Of a DNA stretch of 64,000 bases, positions 1 to 7,866 are shown one piece after another (the first letter of the stretch is position 1; each line of letters opens with the position of its first letter). The notes under the pieces were generated by a model. That model was given only the letters and a program-made list of their open reading frames with translations, made no database searches and was not told where the DNA came from. Source of the stretch: JAGPUQ01 sp963708735. GTDB taxonomy: Bacteria > Pseudomonadota > Gammaproteobacteria > Pseudomonadales > Porticoccaceae. The stretch covers positions 62,001 to 126,000 of the forward strand of contig CAVPTW010000010.1 of the NCBI GenBank assembly GCA_963708735.1, given 5' to 3'. Both the position numbers and the translations under genes were made by a program.

Positions 1-645
1 TGCGAACACGTAGATCCCCATCGAGGCCAGGGCTCGCGTGGGGTCTTCGGGACAGGGTGGAGGATGCGACGGCTTTTCGCGGAAGGCCTGCACCCAGCCG
101 GCATCGTCGACGGCCATCACACCGAACTCCTGTGCCTCCCGCAATGGCACCCGGAGACAGCCGATGGTCACGTCGGCGCCGCTCTCGATGTGGCGATTCA
201 GCATCAGCCGATAATCCATCTTGTAGACATGGTCGCCCGCGAGCACCAGCACATGGGCGGGCTGCTGCTCGCGAATGAGATCCAGGTTTTGGTGCACGGC
301 GTCGGCGGTGCCCAGATACCAGCAGTCGCGGGTACGCTGCTGGGCGGGCAGCAACTCGATGAACTCATCCAGTTCCGGATGCAGCAGGTGCCAGCCCTTG
401 TGGATATGGCTGTTGAGCGAGTGCGACTTGTACTGGGTGAGAATGAAGATTTTGCGAATACCGGAGTTGACGCAGTTCGACAGTGGAAAATCGATGGTCT
501 TGTAGGTCCCCCCGAAGGGTACCGCGGGCTTGGCGTGCCAGCGCGTCAGATCGTGTAGCCGGGTGCCGGATCCGCCGGCCAGGATGAGTGCCAGCGTTTC
601 CCGCGGCGCGTACGAATGGTCAGTATGAATAGTGGGGGACGTCAT
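1..645 (-). CDS. glgC: Glucose-1-phosphate adenylyltransferase (ADP-glucose pyrophosphorylase), 3' end outside window
   Basis: Makes ADP-glucose from ATP and glucose-1-phosphate, the committed step of bacterial glycogen synthesis. The visible 215 codons start at an ATG with AGGAG about 8 nt upstream and run off the left edge without a stop. The N-terminal nucleotidyltransferase loop LALILAGGSGTRL (residues 18-30), KPAVPFGG, the DFPLSNCVNSGIRKI stretch, LAGDHVYKMDY and FREKP are all hallmark GlgC segments and align without gaps with the E. coli enzyme from memory. Only about half of the usual ~420 residues are present, so the C-terminal beta-helix and regulatory region cannot be judged. It is divergent from glgB-glgA across a 490-bp intergenic region, consistent with joint control. 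Confidence 0.95.
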   Translation of the reverse strand, partial: MTSPTIHTDHSYAPRETLALILAGGSGTRLHDLTRWHAKPAVPFGGTYKTIDFPLSNCVNSGIRKIFILTQYKSHSLNSHIHKGWHLLHPELDEFIELLPAQQRTRDCWYLGTADAVHQNLDLIREQQPAHVLVLAGDHVYKMDYRLMLNRHIESGADVTIGCLRVPLREAQEFGVMAVDDAGWVQAFREKPSHPPPCPEDPTRALASMGIYVFA

Positions 646-1135
646 TTCGATTGCTCCTGATTGGGCAGACACAGTCAGCGTAGGGCGGTGCGCCGGTGCC
701 GGCGTCCCGGTGCGGGGAACTGGGTGCAACACGAATTGTCATTGCCGCCTGTGACAATTCGATGATGAGGTCTCGTTCCATAATTCCGCCTCGAATTTCT
801 GCGCCGCGCTTCACTTCGTTAGAAAGCCTTGTCGGAAAGTCTCACCGGGCAAACTGTCAATACGCTTTCAAGGGGCAAGCTTTGTGCCGGCGGCATGCTG
901 TGCAATGGAAAATATTGTGGTCGAGCCTCGGTTCGGTATGGAGTCGTCATGGCGCCGCCGCATTCCCTTTGCGATACTGGGACCTGGCAGCAGCGCGGAT
1001 TTTGCCCCCAAGTGGAAGCCGTAATTCGATAGTGATGCGCTAGATCGCGAAAAGTTCCCTACCGCACAGCGCAGTTTTTCGCATCCCGAACCGAACCGCA
1101 GCAGCATCCTGACATATTTACTCTGGCACAGAAAT
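646..1135. promoter_or_regulatory. Divergent glgC/glgB control region with a 10-bp inverted repeat
   Basis: A 490-bp region without a convincing gene separates the divergent glgC and glgB starts. It contains a perfect inverted repeat: CGAATTGTCA at 732-741 and TGACAATTCG at 752-761, with a 10-bp spacer, so the half-site centres lie 20 bp (about two helical turns) apart on one DNA face. This is the geometry of a dimeric regulator operator. It sits about 90 bp upstream of glgC and 375 bp upstream of glgB. No clear -35/-10 pair was assigned. The regulatory role is inference. Confidence 0.45.
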
Positions 1136-3340
1136 GTGAAACTACAACCGATTGCCGAACCCGGTTCGATTGATCTGAGTCAAGAGGCAGTACTTATCCT
1201 CGCCGGTCGCCTCCACAATCCGCTGGAACTGCTGGGCCCGCAGATGCGCGACCAGAGGGCGTTGCTGCGCGCGCTGCGGCCGCGCGCCGAACACCTGTGG
1301 GTCGAGACCGCGCGCGGGTTTCAGGCCATGGATCGGGTGGGCAATACCGCGCTGTTCGAGTGGCGTGGCGATCCGGTCGACCTCGGTCTCCACCCGCGAC
1401 TGCGGGAAGAGGCGGACGGTACCTGCCGCGAGTTTGTCGATCCCTACAGCTTCGCTACCGGCATTCCAAGCGCGGATCTGCGCGCCTTCACGGAGGGCCG
1501 CGCCTGTCACGCCCATCGTTTTCTCGGTGCCCACCCCGAGATCGTCGACGGCATCGCGGGCACCCGCTTCGCGGTCTGGGCCCCCAATGCCGAGCGGGTC
1601 AGCGTAGTCGGCGATTTCAATCACTGGGACGGCCGTGTGGCGCCGATGCAGAGTCGCGGCGACAGTGGCATCTGGGAGCTGTTTCTGCCGGGAATCGGCG
1701 CCGGGACGCTCTACAAGTACGAGCTCCGCAACCGCGACAGCGGCGCGATCCTGGTCAAGATCGATCCCTATGCGCGCCGCTTCGAGACGCCGCCGCATAC
1801 CGCTTCCGTGGTGGTCGACACTGCCGCGTACGACTGGAACGATGTGGACTGGATAGCGGCGCGCGCGCGCTGGGACTGGCAGCACAGTCCGCTGGCAATC
1901 TATGAGGTGCATCTGGGTTCCTGGCGCCGCGCGGCCGACGGCAGTCTGCTCAATTACCGCGAACTCGCCGATCAACTGGTGCCCTATGTGCGCGATCTCG
2001 GTTTTACCCACATCGAGTTGATGCCCGTCAGCGAACATCCCTTCGATGGTTCCTGGGGTTATCAGGTCACCGGCTACTTCGCGCCTACCAGCCGCTTCGG
2101 CGGCTTCGATGATTTCTGTTATTTCGTCGATCAGTGCCACCGCGCGGGCATCGGTGTGCTGCTCGACTGGGTGCCCGGGCACTTTCCCCGCGATGCCCAC
2201 GGCCTTGCCCGCTTTGACGGCAGTGCCCTCTATGAGCACGAGGACCCCCGCCTCGGGGAACATCGGGAGTGGGGTACGCTGATTTTCAATTACGGCCGCA
2301 ACGAGGTGAAAAACTTCCTGCTGTCGAGCGCCCTGTTCTGGCTGGAGTCCTGCCATATCGACGGCCTGCGGGTGGATGCCGTGGCCTCGATGCTTTATCT
2401 CGATTACGGCCGTCCGGCCGGCGAGTGGCTGCCCAACCGCCATGGCGGCCGGGAAAACCTGGAGGCAATCGACTTTCTGCGCGAGCTGAACTGTCTCGTG
2501 CATGAGCACCACCCCGGCGCGCTCACCATGGCGGAGGAATCCACCGCCTGGCCGATGGTGTCCCGCCCCACCTACGTCGGCGGTCTGGGCTTCAGCATGA
2601 AATGGAACATGGGCTGGATGAACGACACCCTCGCCTATATGACCGAGGATCCGGTACACCGTTGCTACCACCACGATCACCTGACCTTCGGACTGCTCTA
2701 CGCCTTTACCGAGAATTTCATTCTGCCGCTGTCCCACGACGAAGTGGTGCACGGCAAGCGCTCCCTGCTCGACAAGATGCCGGGCGACGCCTGGCAGCGA
2801 TTCGCCAACCTGCGTCTGCTCTACCTTTATCAATACACCATGCCGGGTCGCAAGTTGCTGTTCATGGGCGGCGAGTTCGCCCAGGGCAGCGAATGGGCCC
2901 ACCACCGCGAGCTGGACTGGGGTCTGTTGGCCTATCCCTATCAGCAAGGCGTGCAGCGCCTGGTGGGTGACCTCAACCGCTTGCACCGGGAGTGTCCGGC
3001 GCTGCACCGCTACGATTTCGAAGCGCAGGGTTTCGAGTGGCTCGATTGCCATGACAACAGCCAATCGGTGATCAGTTTTCTGCGCCGGGCCGAGGACGAG
3101 TTTGTGATCGCGATACTCAACTTCACCCCGGTCGTGCGTCACGGCTACCGTATCGGCGTACCCGTGCCCGGTATCTATCGGGAAGTACTGAACTCGGACT
3201 CCACCTACTACCACGGCAGCAATGTCTCCAACGGCGTCCACATCGCCAGCCAGCCGATGCCCGCCATGGGCCGGCCCTACTCCCTGGTGCTGACCTTGCC
3301 GCCGCTGGCCGGCATCATCCTGCAACGGATTGCCGGGTAG
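1136..3340 (+). CDS. glgB: 1,4-alpha-glucan branching enzyme
   Basis: Cuts alpha-1,4 chains and reattaches them as alpha-1,6 branches in glycogen. 734 residues, matching the usual ~730. It has an N-terminal extension, then a CBM48-type beta-sandwich (FAVWAPNAERVSVVGDFNHW, about 145-164), then a GH13 barrel. Catalytic residues are in place: nucleophile D414 in DGLRVDAV, acid/base E467 in LTMAEES, and D535 in LSHDEVVHGKRS. A C-terminal beta domain ends in LAGIILQR. The start is GTG; the ATG two bases upstream is out of frame and stops at once. No strong ribosome-binding site is visible. It is first in a tight glgB-glgA-ackA run and is divergent from glgC. Confidence 0.97.
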   Translation: MKLQPIAEPGSIDLSQEAVLILAGRLHNPLELLGPQMRDQRALLRALRPRAEHLWVETARGFQAMDRVGNTALFEWRGDPVDLGLHPRLREEADGTCREFVDPYSFATGIPSADLRAFTEGRACHAHRFLGAHPEIVDGIAGTRFAVWAPNAERVSVVGDFNHWDGRVAPMQSRGDSGIWELFLPGIGAGTLYKYELRNRDSGAILVKIDPYARRFETPPHTASVVVDTAAYDWNDVDWIAARARWDWQHSPLAIYEVHLGSWRRAADGSLLNYRELADQLVPYVRDLGFTHIELMPVSEHPFDGSWGYQVTGYFAPTSRFGGFDDFCYFVDQCHRAGIGVLLDWVPGHFPRDAHGLARFDGSALYEHEDPRLGEHREWGTLIFNYGRNEVKNFLLSSALFWLESCHIDGLRVDAVASMLYLDYGRPAGEWLPNRHGGRENLEAIDFLRELNCLVHEHHPGALTMAEESTAWPMVSRPTYVGGLGFSMKWNMGWMNDTLAYMTEDPVHRCYHHDHLTFGLLYAFTENFILPLSHDEVVHGKRSLLDKMPGDAWQRFANLRLLYLYQYTMPGRKLLFMGGEFAQGSEWAHHRELDWGLLAYPYQQGVQRLVGDLNRLHRECPALHRYDFEAQGFEWLDCHDNSQSVISFLRRAEDEFVIAILNFTPVVRHGYRIGVPVPGIYREVLNSDSTYYHGSNVSNGVHIASQPMPAMGRPYSLVLTLPPLAGIILQRIAG

Positions 3341-3352
3341 GGCGCCGGGCTC

Positions 3353-4813
3353 GTGCGATTGCTGTTTGCCAGTTCCGAGGTATTCCCTCTGGCCAAGACC
3401 GGTGGGCTCGCCGACGTTTCCGCCAGTCTGCCGCGCGCGCTCGCAACGCTCGGCCACGAGGTCTGGATTGCGCTGCCCGCCTACCCGGCGGCGCGCGCGG
3501 CCCTCGCCGAACCCATGATCCTGGGTCCGGTACCCGGGCTGTCGGGAGCGACCCTGGTCGGCGGCCGGCTGCCCGGCACTGAACTGCGCGTGATACTGGT
3601 CGATATGCCGGCCCTGTTCGCGCGTCCCGGTGGACCCTATGGCGATGCCTCCGGCCGCGACTGGCCCGACAATGCGCAGCGCTTCCACGGCTTCGCCCGC
3701 GCCCTCTGTGCCATCGCCCTGGATCGCGCCGGCCTCGGCTGGCGTCCGGATCTGGTGCATTGCAACGACTGGCAGACCGGACTGGTGCCGGCTCTTCTGT
3801 CCCGGGAAACCCAACGCCCGGCGACCGTGTTCACCATCCACAATCAGGCTTACCAGGGTGTGTTCGACCGCGCGCAGTTCAACGCACTGGGTCTTCCCGA
3901 AGCCTGGTGGACACCGGACGCGCTGGAGTTTTACGGCGGGTTTTCCTTTCTCAAGGCTGGTCTGGTGTTTGCGGATCAACTCACCACCGTGAGCCCCACC
4001 TACGCCCGCCAGTTGCTGGAGCCGGCATTCGGCTGCGGCCTCGATGGCTTGCTCCGCCACCGCCGCGATGACTTTACCGGGATCCTCAACGGCATCGACG
4101 AGGAGGTCTGGAACCCCGCCACGGACTCCCACCTCGCCTGCACCTACAACCGCGTTACCGTCGCCAAGGGCAAGCGCGCCAACAAGGTGGCGCTGCAAAC
4201 GGAACTGGGGCTGCCGGTGGCCGAGAAGATCCCCCTGCTGGGGCTGGTCGGCCGTCTGGTGGAGCAGAAGGGCATCGATCTGATAGCGGAGGTGATCGAA
4301 ACCTGGCGCGACCGCCCCGTGCAGTGGGTGCTGCTCGGCAACGGCGAGGTGCGTTGGGAAGAGCGTTTGCGCAAACTCGCCGCCGACCGTCCCGAGTGGG
4401 TCGCAGTGCGCATCGGTTACGACGAAGGGCTCGCGCACCGCATCGAGGCCGGCGCCGATTTTTTCCTGATGCCCTCGCGCTTCGAGCCCTGCGGGCTCAA
4501 CCAGATGTACAGCCAGCGCTATGGTGCCATTCCCGTGGTGCACCGCACTGGCGGCCTCGCCGATACCGTGGTGGATGTGCTCGCCCGCCACGACGGCGAG
4601 GAGGCGACCGGACTGGTGTTCGATGAGCCGACCTCGCCGGCGCTCGCGCTGGCGCTGGAGCGGGGGCTCAGCCTGTACCGCGACCCGGCCGCCTGGCAGG
4701 CGCTGCGGCGCAACGCCATGGCTGGCGACTTCAGTTGGCGGCGCAGCGCCGAACAGTATCTCGCGGTCTATCGCCGCGCCCTTGTCGATGCAGCGGGAGT
4801 GGCGCATGGCTGA
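3353..4813 (+). CDS. glgA: Glycogen synthase (ADP-glucose dependent, GT5)
   Basis: Transfers glucose from ADP-glucose to the non-reducing end of the growing glycogen chain. 486 residues, typical length. N-terminal FASSEVFPLAKTGGLADV carries the K15-T-G-G ADP-glucose binding loop. VHCNDWQTGL and TIHNQAYQG are conserved in the N-terminal Rossmann domain, and MPSRFEPCGLNQMYSQRYG with HRTGGLADTV form the C-terminal nucleotide-sugar site. The start is GTG, 12 nt after the glgB stop, and the end overlaps the ackA start by 8 nt, so the three genes are almost certainly cotranscribed. No frameshift or missing residue seen. Confidence 0.97.
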   Translation: MRLLFASSEVFPLAKTGGLADVSASLPRALATLGHEVWIALPAYPAARAALAEPMILGPVPGLSGATLVGGRLPGTELRVILVDMPALFARPGGPYGDASGRDWPDNAQRFHGFARALCAIALDRAGLGWRPDLVHCNDWQTGLVPALLSRETQRPATVFTIHNQAYQGVFDRAQFNALGLPEAWWTPDALEFYGGFSFLKAGLVFADQLTTVSPTYARQLLEPAFGCGLDGLLRHRRDDFTGILNGIDEEVWNPATDSHLACTYNRVTVAKGKRANKVALQTELGLPVAEKIPLLGLVGRLVEQKGIDLIAEVIETWRDRPVQWVLLGNGEVRWEERLRKLAADRPEWVAVRIGYDEGLAHRIEAGADFFLMPSRFEPCGLNQMYSQRYGAIPVVHRTGGLADTVVDVLARHDGEEATGLVFDEPTSPALALALERGLSLYRDPAAWQALRRNAMAGDFSWRRSAEQYLAVYRRALVDAAGVAHG

Positions 4814-6008
4814 GCCCCTGATACTGGTGCTCAACTGCGGCAGTTCCTCGGTCAAATATCAACTGCGGCAGGGCGCGGCGAGCCTGGCCGGTGGCGTCCT
4901 GGACGGTATTGGCGCGGGTACTCTGCGCTGGCGGTGCGAACCCGGCGAACGGGCGCTGCCGCTCCCGCCGCAGGTGACCGATCACCGCGGTGCCCTGGTG
5001 GCGATCCTGGAGCATCTCGGTTCAGCCCCGGGGCTCGGGTTGCCCGCGAGTCTCGCCGCCATCGGCCACCGCGTGGTGCACGGGGGCGTGCGTTTCCTGA
5101 GCCCGGTTGCTGTCGATGACAAGGTGGTCGCCGAAATCACACGGCTGATACCCCTGGCGCCGAGCCATAACCCCGTCAATCTGCTCGGTATCGAGGTGGC
5201 GCGCCAGCGATTTCCCGGGGTGCCTCAGGTGGTGGTGTTCGACACCGCTTTCCACCATACCCTGCCGGAACACGCCTGGCGCTACCCGCTACCCGAGGCT
5301 GCGCTCGCCGGGCTGGCCGCAGGAAGTCCGGTGCGCCGCTACGGTTTTCACGGCATCTCCCACGCTCAGGCCGCGCGTCGCGCCGCTGCCTGGCTGCGCC
5401 GACCGCCGGCGGCGGTCAATCTCATCACCCTGCACCTGGGCAATGGCGCCAGTGCCACTGCCATCCAGGGCGGGTGCAGCATCGACACCAGCATGGGCTT
5501 TACGCCGCTGGAAGGCTTGATGATGGGCAGCCGCTCGGGCGATATCGACCCCGCGCTGCCGCTGCTGATGCAGGCAGCGGGCCGCGATCCCGCCGCGGTG
5601 CGGGCGTTGCTCGAACAGGAGAGTGGGCTGAAGGCGGTATGCGGCAGCAGCGATATGCGCGAGGTACGCGAGCGCGCCGCGGCGGGCGACCGCGCGGCGG
5701 CACTCGCGCGGGAGATGTTCTGTTACCGTGTCAGGAAGATCATCGGCGCCTATCTCGCGGTACTCGGCCGGGTCGACGCCATCGTCTTCACCGGCGGCAT
5801 CGGCGCCCACGATGCCGAAGTCATACGCCGTAGTTGCGCGGGCCTCGAAGGCTGCGGGATCGTGCTCGGTCCTCCACGGGAGGATCCCGACACCGGCATC
5901 ACCGCACTGCACGATTCCCGGCACGCGACCGTTACCGTGCTCGCCATGGCCGCCGACGAGGAAGCCGAGATCGCCCGTCAGACCCGAGCCTGTCTGGGAC
6001 TCGGGTGA
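4806..6008 (+). CDS. ackA: Acetate kinase
   Basis: Interconverts acetate + ATP and acetyl phosphate + ADP. I start it at the ATG at 4806 (MAEPLILVLNCGSSS), which gives 400 residues, the family norm; the frame stays open further upstream, but that part is glgA shadow. Hallmarks in order: LNCGSSSVKYQL (N10, S13), GHRVVHGG, FDTAFHHTLP, YGFHGISH, TLHLGNGAS, DTSMGFTPLEGLMMGSRSGDIDP and FTGGIGAHDAEV. It overlaps the glgA end by 8 nt, so translational coupling is likely. The phosphotransacetylase gene (pta) usually paired with ackA is not in this window. Joining acetate kinase to glycogen synthesis genes is a less common arrangement; whether it reflects carbon-overflow control is inference. Confidence 0.96.
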   Translation: MAEPLILVLNCGSSSVKYQLRQGAASLAGGVLDGIGAGTLRWRCEPGERALPLPPQVTDHRGALVAILEHLGSAPGLGLPASLAAIGHRVVHGGVRFLSPVAVDDKVVAEITRLIPLAPSHNPVNLLGIEVARQRFPGVPQVVVFDTAFHHTLPEHAWRYPLPEAALAGLAAGSPVRRYGFHGISHAQAARRAAAWLRRPPAAVNLITLHLGNGASATAIQGGCSIDTSMGFTPLEGLMMGSRSGDIDPALPLLMQAAGRDPAAVRALLEQESGLKAVCGSSDMREVRERAAAGDRAAALAREMFCYRVRKIIGAYLAVLGRVDAIVFTGGIGAHDAEVIRRSCAGLEGCGIVLGPPREDPDTGITALHDSRHATVTVLAMAADEEAEIARQTRACLGLG

Positions 6009-6144
6009 CCGAATCCCGCGGCCACATCCGCGAGCACCGCCGCCACATGCCCGGGATCAGGAGGCGACGGCCGACTTTGTCCGCTGGCAGGCTCAGGCGA
6101 TCGGAGCCTTGAATTCAGGTCTTTTTCATCAATGGATGCCACCC

Positions 6145-6690
6145 ATGGCGCTCAAGGCCACGATTTACAAGGCCGATCTCCAGATCGCCGATCTGGACAG
6201 GAATTACTACGCCGATCATGCGCTCACCCTGGCGCGCCATCCCTCCGAAACCGACGAACGCCTGATGGTGCGGGTGCTCATGTACGCGCTGCATGCCCAG
6301 GAGGGCATTGCCTTTACCAGGGGCCTGTCCGAGGCGGACGAGCCTGAAATCTGGGTGAAAGATTTGACCGGCCAGATCAGGCTGTGGATCGATATCGGCC
6401 AGCCGGATGAAGCGCGCTTGCGCAAGGCCAGCGGGCGTGCCGAGCAGGTGATCGCGGTCTGCTACAGCAGCAGTTGTGGCCTGTGGTGGAAGTCGCTCGA
6501 AAGCAAGTTGACACGGCTCAGAAATCTCAGCGTGCTGCAACTGTCTGTTGCCACCAGTCAGGCGCTGGCCGCGCTCGCGACGCGCACCATGCGGCTGCAA
6601 TGCCTGGTACAGGATGGCGAGGTGTGGATGAGCAATGACAGGGTGCGCGTGCCGGTGGCTCTGAAACGGCTTGACACCTCGGATTCCTGA
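6145..6690 (+). CDS. yaeQ: YaeQ family protein
   Basis: 181 residues starting MALKATIYKADLQIADLDRNYY, colinear with E. coli YaeQ including TLARHPSETDERLMVR, AFTRGLSEADEPEIW, IDIGQPDEARLRKASGRA and RTMRLQCLVQDGEVWMS. YaeQ has a PD-(D/E)XK nuclease-like fold. It was first reported as an RfaH suppressor, and its biochemical role is not established. The ATG at 6145 was chosen because it gives the family N-terminus; the frame is open back to 5728 only as ackA shadow. It lies 136 nt after ackA and is convergent with the SMP-30 gene. Confidence 0.92.
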   Translation: MALKATIYKADLQIADLDRNYYADHALTLARHPSETDERLMVRVLMYALHAQEGIAFTRGLSEADEPEIWVKDLTGQIRLWIDIGQPDEARLRKASGRAEQVIAVCYSSSCGLWWKSLESKLTRLRNLSVLQLSVATSQALAALATRTMRLQCLVQDGEVWMSNDRVRVPVALKRLDTSDS

Positions 6691-6889
6691 GCCGGGATCA
6701 TGTACTGCTTGCTTTGGCAGACGGTTGAAGTTGAAAAAGCTGCCGCAGTCGCCATCCGCCCCGTTGGAGGCTGCTCACTTCCTCGCTCATCGATCAATAG
6801 GTATCGATCATTGCGCGCCGAGGGCCTTACGGCCGACCTTCTGCGACGTTTTGCAACCGCCGGTCAATCCAGATTCATGGCGAGAAGGA

Positions 6890-7753
6890 TTAGGGTGATC
6901 CGCCTGCGGGAACATCCACACGCACCGTCTCGATCCGCGACGCCTCCTTGTTCAGGCCCATCTCCTTGATCGTGCCCTGGTAGGTCAGGCAGAACAGCGT
7001 GTGGCCGTCGGCGCCGCCCAGGGTGCAGGCGACCGGGTAGCGGTCCACCACCTTGACCTTGTGAGTGATTCTGCCACCTTCCAGCACGCGCACGAAGGTA
7101 TCGCTGTTGAAGCCAGCGACCCAGATCGCGCCCTCGGCGTCCAGGCAGATGCCGTCGGGGGCGATGTCGAGTTCGGCGAATACCTTGCGATGGCTCAGGC
7201 TGCCGTCGGCGGCGATGTCGAAGACGCTGAGTTTCTTGGCCCAGGATTCGGCAACGATCAACCGCTTGCCGTCGGCGGTGATCACCGGGCCGTTGGGCAC
7301 GGCGAGATCCCGTGCCACCTCGCGGGCCTTGCCGTCCGGTGTCACCAGCACGAAATTGGTGGGTTTGAATTTTTCGCCGGCGAGCAGATTGAAACCGATG
7401 TTGCCCACGTAGGCATTGCCGTGTTTGTCCACCACCATGTCGTTGATCTCGTACGGGCAGAGTTCGGACAGGTCGGCGTGGAGTTGCAGTTGGCCCGCCA
7501 CCAGCTTCATGAGCTTGCGGTCGTGCATCGATACGATCAGCGGCGTGCCATCGGGCAGAAAACCGATGCCCGACGGTTTGCCGGGCACTGCGGCCATCGC
7601 CTCGCGCGTGCCGTCGGTGGTCAACCGGTAGACGGTGTGGCCGTGCATGTCGGAGACCCAGAGCCGGTCGCCGCGCCAGCGCGGTCCCTCCAGGAAGACG
7701 AAGCCGGCGGCGAATACCTCGGTGGACAATACTTTGGCACTTGATGTGTTCAT
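6890..7753 (-). CDS. SMP-30/gluconolactonase-family protein
   Basis: 287 residues of the SMP-30/LRE six-bladed beta-propeller family, which includes metal-dependent lactonases and related hydrolases. The expected metal ligands are present: E22 in LEGPRW, N154 in VPNGPVI and D200 in APDGICLD, the same order and near-identical spacing as in human SMP30 (E18, N154, D204; from memory). There is no signal peptide, so it is probably cytoplasmic. Substrate cannot be read from sequence; gluconolactone, other sugar lactones or hydrophobic lactones are possible. It is convergent with yaeQ and in the same direction as the downstream-numbered pyruvate kinase gene, 113 nt away. A second, membrane-anchored relative is at 30856. 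Confidence 0.85.
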   Translation of the reverse strand: MNTSSAKVLSTEVFAAGFVFLEGPRWRGDRLWVSDMHGHTVYRLTTDGTREAMAAVPGKPSGIGFLPDGTPLIVSMHDRKLMKLVAGQLQLHADLSELCPYEINDMVVDKHGNAYVGNIGFNLLAGEKFKPTNFVLVTPDGKAREVARDLAVPNGPVITADGKRLIVAESWAKKLSVFDIAADGSLSHRKVFAELDIAPDGICLDAEGAIWVAGFNSDTFVRVLEGGRITHKVKVVDRYPVACTLGGADGHTLFCLTYQGTIKEMGLNKEASRIETVRVDVPAGGSP

Positions 7754-7866
7754 GAAAGCTCCCGCTGATTATTTTCGGTGCCCGCCAGCCTACTCCCAAT
7801 GGCCTGGTCGGTGCATCCGTACTTAGTGGGACAACTCAGCGGGGTGGGACAGCTCAGCGGGCCGGA

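Noticed and set aside
1130..1150. Possible sigma-54 promoter (TGGCAC) just before glgB
   Set aside because: The -24-like TGGCAC is present, but the matching TTGC at the correct spacing is absent, and it would overlap the start codon.
1142..4855. Long open frame on the minus strand opposite glgB-glgA
   Set aside because: It is antisense to strongly conserved glgB and glgA, has low-complexity arginine/glutamine-rich composition and no recognisable motif. It is a shadow of codon bias in high-G+C DNA.
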